In this document: positions 56,094 to 64,000 of the stretch, one piece after another
How positions within the stretch are numbered: position 1 is the stretch's first letter
How the letters are laid out: every line of letters begins with the position of its first letter
NCBI GenBank assembly: GCA_016271365.2
Contig: CM057459.1
Span: forward strand, 821,435,001-821,499,000
Direction of reading: 5' to 3'
Source of the DNA: Neoceratodus forsteri
Lineage: Eukaryota > Chordata > Ceratodontiformes > Ceratodontidae
DNA: 64,000 nucleotides
The notes under the pieces: generated by a model
What the model was told of the DNA's origin: nothing
The model's input: only the letters and a program-made list of their open reading frames with translations
Database searches by the model: none
Position numbers and translations under genes: made by a program

Positions 56094-57705
56094 TAATAGT
56101 GTTGTGTGAAACTGAAAAATTTCACCCCCAAAATATTTCACGTAATTCACGCATTACATAGAAATATTTTGAGGGCAAAATGCAAAATTTCACCTCATGA
56201 ACCAAGCAAATTCACGCTCGGAGGGTGGAAATTTTTGCACCTGCAAGCAAAATTCTGCAATTTCACCACTAACTTCTTCTCTGTGTCCAGTGGCCCCCCT
56301 GCCCACTCGCTGACCCAAATTACAAAACAAATTCTCCGTGGTGACTATTGGTCCCCCAACTCAGTTGATCACCAGCTGAAATTGAATAAAGCCTCCCTGT
56401 GCTAAAAAAATTAAATAAATTCAATGCTCAACTCCCTGGTGTCTAGTGAACCCCCAACCCCCATCCTTTCAGCAAATAACTCCCACCCCGCTCTCACCCA
56501 GTACCCTGATTGGGGCACCGGGCACAGCCTTGTACTCATCTCCATAGCCAGCAGCCCGACTGAACACGTCAATGAATGAGCACTTGCTTGCACAAGCACG
56601 TGCTCATTCATTGTATTCAGACAGCCAGTGCTCACACTACTACTGAAGTGTAGTGAAAGTGCTGGCTGTCTGAATCTGTCAATGAATGAGCACGTGCTTG
56701 TACAAGTGCACACATTCATTCATTGAAGTGCTTAGTCGGGCTGCTGGCCGTGGAGGTGAGTGGAGGGCTGTGCCAGTGGCCAGATCAGGGTACTGGGGCG
56801 GAGTAGGGGGGTGCTATCTGCTGACAGGGTCAGGGGTCCACTAGACAGTTGGAGGCAGTATAGCGCAGTGGTCTAAGGCTCTGAGCTACAAATTTGGTGA
56901 TATCCAGCAGACTTGACCTGGGTTTGAATCCCACAGCTTCCACTTGCATACTGTGTGATCCTGAGCAAGTCACTTAACCTCCTTGTACTCCCAGGTCACT
57001 CCTGTAAATAAGCTTTCAGCTTAGTGTGCTATGCCTGGTTAAACAACTAAAATAAAGACACCAGGAAGTTGGGCATTTTATTTTATTTTTTTTTTTTAGC
57101 TCAAGGAGTCAGTACTCAGGACTTGGAGCATGAGGGTAACTCATGGGGGCGGGCTTTATTCAATTTCAGCCAGTGATTGGCTATGGGCAGGACAACTAGA
57201 CACCAGGGAGTTAGGCATCTGATTCATTTTTTTTTTTTTTTTAGCACAAGGACTCAGGACTCAGGACATGAGGGTAACTCTTGGTGGGAGGGGCTTTATT
57301 CAATTTCTGCCAGTATAACTCATGGGGGAAGGGTCTTTATTCAATTTCTGCCAGTGATCAGTCATGGGGGCACTAGACACCAGGGAGTTAGGCATTTGAT
57401 TCATTTTTTTTTTAGCACAAAGAGTTGGTACTCAGGACTCGGAACATGAGGGTAACTGGGGGAGTCTTTATTCAGTTTTGGCTGGTGATCGGCTGTTGTG
57501 GACAACTAGACACCAGGGAGAATTTTTATTTCTAAATTTGGGCAGGTGAGTGGCCAGGGGGACCACTAGACACCATGGAGATGCACACTTGAAGGGGGTG
57601 AAATTTTGCCACTTCGCAGCAATTTCACAAAAAATTATGAGCAGTGAAATTGTAGATTTCATGGCAATTTCTCTGGCAAAATTTGATTTCACAACATCTC
57701 TAAAA
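56094..57705. mobile_element. Full foldback element Y2 with inverted tandem arms
   Basis: Ends: AGTGTTGTGTGAAACTGAAA at 56098 and, inverted, AGATGTTGTGAAATCAAATT at 57680-57700. Left arm to 56560 includes CTCCCTGGTGTCTAGTGAAC and relatives. Centre: GAATGAGCACTTGCTTGCAC and AAGCACGTGCTCATTCATTG, repeated again near 56685 (three related copies). Right arm: CACTAGACACCAGGGAGTTA-type units near 57190, 57372, 57507 and 57565, spaced unequally. A SINE-C interrupts one unit. Confidence 0.75.
56848..57055 (+). mobile_element. SINE-C (MIR-like), inserted in foldback Y2
   Basis: AGACA flanks it at 56843-56847 and 57056-57060; removing the insert restores CTAGACACCAGG of the foldback unit. Head TATAGCGCAGTGGTCTAAGG, box B GGGTTTGAATCCCAC, core GTGATCCTGAGCAAGTCACT. 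Tail AACTAAAATAA. Contains a ~15-base insertion between the boxes compared with the copy at 33521. Confidence 0.9.
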
Positions 57706-57829
57706 GTTAAACCCCAGCCATGATAATAATCATTTGCCCCATTCCATAGCTGTTTGGAAAGCTAAAGGCATGTGATTTGCATGTTAAAATATGAAAAAAC
57801 CTACTCTCCAAGCAGTCTGAAATCGATGC
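57706..57829. other. Short unassigned stretch
   Basis: Nothing recognised. Confidence 0.4.
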
Positions 57830-58585
57830 TCGGACTATACCGTATCAGCTGGATATTCTGAGCTTAACCAACTCTTGGCTGAAGCCTAAAAAGTTGGATA
57901 GTAAATGCATGTTAAATGGTTTTGAATCTTTTAGAAAAGATAGGCATGGCAATAAAAAAAGGTGTTGGCATAATAGTATATGCTAAATGTAACTTTAATT
58001 TCACTGAATCTGTCTCCATTTACATACCTAAAACTAACTGTGAGTGACTCTTGCTTGAACTGGGTTAGAGTGGACTGCACATTGTCAGATTTGTGCACTG
58101 CAAACAATCCTCCAAAAACTGGTTTGGTTAGTTTAAATGATTTTATTAGCCATGATAACATTGACAAGGACATGCTAGTTATAGGAGATTTTAGTCTGAA
58201 CTAGGATACAAGCTGTGTAACAAACCACGTGCTTCTGATTTCAAGAATAGAGTTCTCTCAATTTATCCCCTCATTTACCCATATAAACTTTCATAGTTGC
58301 AATCAAACAATATTGGATTGGATTTTAATCAACACCCATAAAGTTAAAAAGCTTCAGTGTTTTTGTTAACTCCGTACATGATCCTCCATTTTTTTTTTTG
58401 CATATGGAGCAGCCAAATTGTCAAGGCTCCACCTACATTTATCTTTTAATGAAATTTCAATAATTTCTGTCTTGATGAGCTGATAAATGAGGTCAGTGCA
58501 GTGGACTGGTCTATTATTGATATTTTCCTGCAGTGGTCAGGACTACAGATTATTTTCTGGGGATTCTAACTGAGATACAAATATA
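57830..58585 (+). mobile_element. L2-like LINE fragment, endonuclease part
   Basis: LDILSLTNSWLKPKKLDSK near 57840, WVRVDCTLSDL near 58065, DKDMLVIGDFSLN near 58165 and LDWILINTHK near 58315, followed by VNSVHDPPFF where the SDH catalytic block should be (Ser and His are lost). Frames shift. The family is probably that of L2-like LINE 2. It stops where the next L2 starts; the RT fragment at 63161 may be its continuation. Confidence 0.65.
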
Positions 58586-60657
58586 TTTTTTTCACTTGAA
58601 GCCCATCAGGTTAGAACCCCAAGCTCCGGCTGTGAGGGGGTCTAGGTCCCGGCTGCTGGCCTTGGGGGAACTGAAAGAGATTGATCGATGGATCGACTTT
58701 TTTTCTCGGTCTGGCTCTGTGGTTTCCAGGGTCTACCTGGCTGGTTCGGGTACTCCTTGGTTGCCTAAAGTGGGGAGAGTAGCGAGGTCTGGGTTTCCTC
58801 TCTTGGTTCGGACAAGATTGGAGTTTTCACTCACCTGAAGAATTGGATAAATATAAACCGAGCTCCACTGACCTGACGTTGTTTGGAGGTTTCATCTCTG
58901 TGCTGGGAAAACTTGGAGGAATTAAGAACTACTGGTGCCAGGAATATTGTGGATAAAATCTGGAAAGAGGGTGGATTCTATAAGACTGCAAGTACTTTAA
59001 TAATTTCATTTACTCTGAGAGGCAGTGAGAGGACCTCATTTGATTACTATTTTACATACTGAGTTATTGGTGTAGCAGTGGGAGTGCGCAATATCTGGCA
59101 TTACTTTGGGACAGGGGGTGGTGAGAGCTCCCTATTTCACTGCTAAGTTAAGAGGTTGTAGTGAGCTTTTTAGTTCCGGTGCAGTGGGAGTGCACCAGAC
59201 TATAAAGTGCTTGGACATATTTCTAACTAATTTACATTATCTACTAGCCGCCTCTGGTGGTGTGAGGACTATTGTGGACTGAAATTTAGAATTTTCTTGC
59301 ATTACTGTTTTGCATATGTACCAGCCATATTTAGTTCTGTATTGATACCTTGGCATGAATGAATGTGTTATTTTATTTGTTTAGAATTTAATTTATTGCT
59401 AAAGGTGTGTGAAAGAAGTGTGATTATGTAATATAGAAGGTGTGCTGTTATGGGTGGTGAGGGTGTGGTATTTGAGGAGTTTGAATCATTGAGTGGGTTG
59501 TTTTTGTTTTAAGAAATGTGTTGGGGTTTAATGCCCATAAGGCGCAGCTACTCAGGTGATGACCTCCAGGGCTTTCATCCCTTCAAGCTTCCAGTACTGT
59601 CATGGGAAGCCTACTCTAGATGTAGGGCTTTAGGGATAGCTTGGGGGGAGGCCCAGCAGGTTGTCTCCCGAGTGGCTGTTGGAGTGTCCGGGATTCAGGT
59701 GGTGAGATCAAGGAGATGCCCTGGGGTGACATGGGGGCTTGAACAGGGTTTGCCTTGTCTGGTCCCCATACCCAAGGGTTCTACCTTACAGTGTGGGCAG
59801 ATGACTGGTCCAGCTGCTTCACCTCATTCTACTGAGGTTGTGATGTGCAATGTCAGATTGATAAATAACAAGATGACTATAATGGTGGACTTGATATCCT
59901 CTGTCAATCTGGCTTGCATCACGGAGATCTGGCTGGATGAAAATGCTACCCCAATCTTAGAGGCAGCAGTGCCAGCCAGATACTCCATGATACACAGCCC
60001 GAGGAAGGATCATAGGAGTGGGGGGGTGGCCATTTGTTTTAAATCTAACCTGAACATCACGGTGCTGCCTATGGGTCCTATAAGCTCCTTTGAGTGTGTG
60101 GCTGCCTGAGGGGGTGGGGGTGTGGGTGTGGGCTTTAGTGTCCTCCTGCTGTATCGCCCACCAGGGAGCAATGGAGATTTTTAGCGAGAGGTTGAAGAAC
60201 TCATTGTGGGCCTAGTAGTTTAGTCCCCCAGGTGGTTGATCATGGGGTATTTCAATGCCTGGGTTGACAGGGGGCTATCAAAATTTGTGAAAGACCTTCT
60301 TGGGAGTATGGGGGCACTGGGTCTTACACAAAAGGTAATGACAGTGATGCACTTGGGTGGCCACACACTGGATTTATTTTTCTTCTGAATTGGATATTGT
60401 GGACCTTAGTGTAGATCCGGTGGTTTGGTTGAATCATAGCACCATGGGGTCCCCCTCCAGATGATCCTGCCCCTATGGAGATGCTCCAGTACCAGTCGTT
60501 AAGGAGAGTATCCCCTGAGGACCTTTTGGCAGTGCTGGACCTATCGGGTGTTGGGGCAGCTTGTGCAATTGGATCAGAGAAGGCAGTAGTGGTCTATAAT
60601 GGGGCTGTTGGTGTGGCCTTTGACTCAATCGCATCCTTGCTTGTCTGACCCCTGGCT

Positions 60658-60966
60658 CATACCTCTCAACCTTTTTTCCCCCAAATGTGGAACATTGCCT
60701 GTCAAAATGTGGAACAAATGGGCAAAATGTGGAACACTTAATCAAATCTTTACCTAAGAAGCTCAAAACACTGTTAAAATGTTGCATTTATTTTCAGAAA
60801 GTCTGTTGTTAATGGAATAATATATATTTTTGCATCATTTACTATGGATTTGTGCTATAAAATGTTGACTTTGAATGTGGAACAAGTCCTCACAATCTGG
60901 AACACGGAGCTTTTGTGAAGTAAAATGAGGGACGTTCCCCGTAATGTGGTACAGTTGAGAGGTATG
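60658..60966. mobile_element. MITE in L2 LINE 3
   Basis: Ends CATACCTCTCAAC and, inverted, the same 13 bases at 60954-60966. Flanked by CCTGGCT at 60651-60657 and 60967-60973. AATGTGGAAC recurs five times inside. Removing it joins LTPGY to the following L2 linker text. Seven or eight base duplication and the ACCTCTCAAC end suggest a hAT-type parent; inference. 309 bases. Confidence 0.85.
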
Positions 60967-63129
60967 CCTGGCTACTCATTTTAGATCTCCCTGGTATGAT
61001 GAGAATCTCTGAGGTTTAAAGACTAGGGGCCGGAGGTTAGCGAGGCACTGGAGGAGATCTGGTCTGGTGGGGGACAAATTGGCCCTGAGGTCACATTATA
61101 TGGACTATCAGGGGGCAATTTATCATGAAAAGGTGAAGTTTCTGTCTAGGGAAATTGCTACAGTGAGGAACAGACCAGCTCAGTTCTTCCACACAGTGGA
61201 CAGACTTTTGCATCCAGCCTGTCTGTGTGTTGGAGGGGTAGGTTTGAGCACAAGGTGTGAGGAATTGGCTCTGTTTTTTGCTGAAAATGTGTCCTCCATC
61301 AGGGCTGAGGTCTCATTGAACATCTCTTGAAAGGGCTGCCTGGTCTGGCCTGATTTGAGTAGGGGCACTCCTCCTGTGTGGGATGAGTTTGAGCTGATTG
61401 GGGTTAGGGAGGTGGTAGAGATAATCTTTAAGCTGCAGCTGACCTATTGTGACTTGGACCCAGGCCCAACTCGCATTTTGGTGGAATGTTTGGACCTGAT
61501 TGGCCCTGTGATTGCTGGGGTAGTCTGGAGTTCATTAAGAAGTAGGATTTTTCCTTTAGCCTTGAAAGAGGCTTTGGCTAGACCTCTTTTGAAAAAAAAC
61601 GTCTTTGGACCCGGAGTGCCTCAGCAACTACGGACCTGTTTCGAACTTCCCATTTTTAGGGAAGGTTGTAGAAAAGATGGTGGTCCTACACCTGGAGAGA
61701 TATCTTGCTGCTTCCTCCACCTATGAGCCTTTCCAGTCTGTGTTCCGAGTGGGGCATAGTACAGAGATGGCCCTGGTGAGGGTACTTAATGACCTCCTGA
61801 TGGCGAGGGATAGAAGGAACCATACCATCTTGGTCCTTCTAGACCTCTCTGCAGAATTTGACACACTGGATCATGAGGTGTTACTTGACCGACTGCGGTT
61901 TTGGTGTGGCCTGTCTGGAAATGTCATCGACTGGTTCAGGTCATACCTTATAGACAGAGTGCAGAGGGCGACCATGGGAATTTTCTCATCAAATCCGAAG
62001 CCTCTGTGCTATGGTGTTCTGCAGGGGTTGGTCTTGTCACCTCTGTTATTCATGGTGTATATGCTGCCACTGGGGGACATTATCAGGTGGTACAGGTTGG
62101 GTTTTCACAGCTATGCAGATGATACCCAGCTGTACCTGTCTTGTGCTCCCAATAGCCAGCTGTCAAACTCTGTATTCAACATCTGCCTTGAGGAAATCCA
62201 CATGTGGATGACTCACAATTGGCTTAAACTTAACCCAGACAAGACTGAGGTACTGGTGGTAGAGCTGGGTCATCAGGGCAGAGGGGGCTGTGACATTACC
62301 CCCTGACCTTGTGCTATAGGGTGTACCTTTAGCTCCCTTTAGGTAGGTGAAGAATTTGGGAATAATCCTAGACAGCGGTCTGACACTTGATGTACAGGTG
62401 TCGTCCGTGTTGAGAAGTGGGTTTTATCATCTCAGGAATATTGCCTGAATCCGTGCCCTGATCCTACCTGATGACCTGCCCACATTGGTACATGCTTTCG
62501 TCACTTCCAGGTTGGACTACTGCAATTCCCTGTACCTAGGGATATCTGGAGGCAGCCTCCACAGACTGCAGCTTGTGCAGAATGTGGTGGCGAGATTATT
62601 AATGGGGGTGAAAAAATATGAGCATATCACCCCAGCGCTCCGCGAACTGCACTGACTGCCAGTCCGGTGGAGGGTTGTCTTCAAGATAGGGCTGTTGACC
62701 TATAAGACCCTGCACAAGAGGGCCCCAGTGTATCTGCAAGAGCTCCTTGTGCCTTACCGCCCAACCTGGGCTCTCCATTCTGCCGGTGGTGGCCTCCTTG
62801 GAGTTCCCAGGATCAGGCTGCAGCATTTGGGTGATAGAGCATTTGTGACAGCTGTGCCTACCCTGTGGAACTCCCTGCCTGGTGATCTTAGGGAGGCCCC
62901 CTCGGTGGAAGCATTTAAGAAGAGCTTTAAGACATATTTTTTCAATCAAGCCATTAAATGAAAGGTATTTTAAAATAATAGTATCTTTATAAAGGCTAGT
63001 TAAGCTGCTGCTTTCAGTTGTATTTTGTATGTTGTTTTAAATTTGTTGTATTTTAAAATGTTTTTGTATGATATGTGTGTTTAATGTTGTACAGCACCCA
63101 TAGTCTTTGGAGATGGGCACTATATAAAT

Positions 63130-63158
63130 AAAATATCTATCTATCTATCTATCTATCT
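63130..63158 (+). repeat. (ATCT)n tail of L2 LINE 3
   Basis: About six copies of ATCT directly after the AATAAAAT end of the LINE; a normal L2 3' tail. Confidence 0.95.
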
Positions 63159-63160
63159 TT

Positions 63161-63495
63161 CTACGAAATAATTGGATTTCAACTGACTTACTTTCTTTTA
63201 CTAAGCAAACAGTTTTCATTGACCTCAAAAAAACATTTGACTCCATTTACCACCAGCTATTGCTAAATACCCTGCTCTCAATGTGACTGGCCCCAGGTAC
63301 AGTCACCTGGTTTCACAGCTACCTGTCGCAAAGAACTCAATGAGTTAGAATCAGTGACACACTCTCAGACCCTAAAGTACTGGCCCTTGGAGTACCACAA
63401 GGGTCCATACTTGGACCACTCTTCTTCAGCCTGTTCATTAACTGCCTCCCTGAAGCCTGCATGGCAAGCATCTTATTATATGCAGATGATGCAGT
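63161..63495 (+). mobile_element. L2-like LINE fragment, RT part
   Basis: VFIDLKKTFDSIYHQLLLNT near 63213, WFHSYLSQRTQ, LGVPQGSILGPLFFSLFINC near 63390 and YADDAV near 63480. Matches the RT of L2-like LINE 2, not L2 LINE 3 that precedes it. It ends at the SINE-B insertion. Together with 57830-58585 it may be one old LINE that L2 LINE 3 inserted into, with part of the RT lost. Confidence 0.75.
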
Positions 63496-63499
63496 GTCA

Positions 63500-63531
<32 letters not shown>

Positions 63532-63751
63532 GCCGGGAGATCAGAGGGCTGTGGGTTCAGTTCCCACATCTGGCACTTGGGTTAATATCCCAGTACTGAC
63601 ACTGTAATGCAGCATGAGAGGGGTGCTGCATTTCTGAGGTGCCGTCTTCCGGATGACATGTTAAACCGAGGTCCCATCTGCCTGAATTGGTGGTAGTTCA
63701 GGTGGATGTTAAAGATCCCATGGCACTTATCGAAAAGAGTAGGGGTAATTT
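63496..63751 (+). mobile_element. SINE-B (V-SINE-like), 3' truncated
   Basis: GTCAGTGGCTCAGTAGGTAG head, GGGTTCAGTTCCCAC box B, ATGTTAAACCGAGGTCCCAT core. Identity to the copy at 49684 is high. It stops after CGAAAAGAGTAGGGG and changes to AT-rich sequence. Confidence 0.9.
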
Positions 63752-64000
63752 TTATTGAAATAAACACATATGAAATCATACACATGAGAAAAGAGGTAAA
63801 ACATAACATACAAAAGAAATAAAAAAGGCATCTGTTACAATGAACTCGAAAGACAAGTAAAACATAATTAAGTAGGGAAAAAGAAACTGGAGCCTAAACA
63901 CTGAATTCAAATGAATACATTCTCCTACCCAACCCCATGATAACAACTGTTACCCAATTTACTTATACCCCATAATTTATAGTCATAGAGGACTATCAAT
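63752..64000. other. AT-rich end of window, unassigned
   Basis: Begins TTTTTATTGAAATAAACACA, which could be the complement of an A-rich LINE 3' end. Too short to classify. Confidence 0.3.

Larger units (their letters stand above)
58586..63158 (+). mobile_element. L2 LINE 3, nearly full length
   Basis: Region 58586-59500, with CpG-containing stretches, is probably 5' UTR. Endonuclease from 59850: NVRLINNKMTIMVDLISSV, CITEIWLDENA, then RSGGVAICF, YRPPGS, and MGYFNAWVD (GDFN decayed to GYFN). Linker 61067-61330 (DKLALRSHYMDYQGAIYHEK). RT 61605-62306: [68 protein letters not shown] near 62113 with intact Asp pair, WLKLNPDKTEVLVVELGH. C-terminus 62695-62961 with TLWNSLPGDLREAP. 3' end GGGCACTATATAAATAAAAT and a TATC tail at 63130-63158. 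A few stops. A MITE interrupts it at 60658. Confidence 0.9.

Noticed and set aside
1..64000. Endogenous retrovirus or other virus-derived sequence
   Set aside because: No gag, protease, integrase or envelope pattern, no LTR pair or primer-binding site seen.

Overview
This 64 kb window looks like intergenic or intronic DNA from a very repeat-rich vertebrate genome. I found no intact host gene, no canonical tRNA, rRNA or other RNA gene, and no prokaryotic feature. Almost every recognisable piece is a transposable element: CR1 and L2-like LINEs in many ages, Tx1-like LINE fragments, four or five SINE families, a Harbinger DNA transposon with transposase and Myb-like genes, relics of a THAP/Kolobok-like transposase, hAT-like and TTAA-flanked MITEs, and foldback elements built of tandem repeats. 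CR1 plus L2 dominance with few LTR elements, and the CR1 3' tails of CTATGTTT type, suggest a lungfish, caecilian or other large-genome amphibian or basal tetrapod rather than a bird, mammal or ordinary teleost. That placement is inference.

Layout. 1-6.2 kb: Tx1-like LINE pieces (ORF1, endonuclease, ORF2 C-terminus) on the minus strand, broken by a plus-strand LINE and by half of a foldback element. 6.2-14.9 kb: an L2-like LINE split by a CR1/L3-like fragment and by a palindromic TTAA element that itself holds a 3.5 kb CR1; a SINE with perfect 14-bp target duplications sits in the same LINE. Taking the insertions out restores the L2 reading frame. 15-21.5 kb: a divergent 300-bp tandem repeat, a foldback with tandem arms, several ~600-bp SINEs, a THAP-like exon and a CR1 3' end. 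21.6-28 kb: a Harbinger element whose two genes lie on the minus strand with apparent introns; a CR1 sits inside it, and a hAT-like MITE with a perfect 8-bp duplication sits inside that CR1. 28-30.2 kb: a CR1 fragment, then a Kolobok-like transposase C-terminal exon.

30-37 kb is mostly unassigned, with a perfect 20-bp hairpin, an L2 3' end, a MIR-like SINE and a second half-foldback. 37-45 kb: a CR1, then a nearly complete L2-like LINE on the minus strand, whose 5' side is followed by a GC-rich 102-bp minisatellite. 46.5-49 kb: a SINE, a ~215-bp tandem repeat and a long inverted repeat. 49-54 kb: two CR1 copies head to tail, the first with a SINE inserted. 54-57.7 kb: two full foldback elements with inverted tandem arms. 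57.8-64 kb: an L2-like LINE split by a nearly full-length L2, which carries a MITE, and finally a SINE.

The pieces do not form a pathway. They record layered insertions, and the nesting gives a relative order of activity: L2 and Harbinger host copies are older; CR1, SINE and MITE insertions are younger. The most distinctive unexplained structure is the foldback family, whose arms are tandem units that each begin with a segment resembling the 5' end of tRNA-Glu. Family names below are from memory of motifs and have not been checked against a repeat library.
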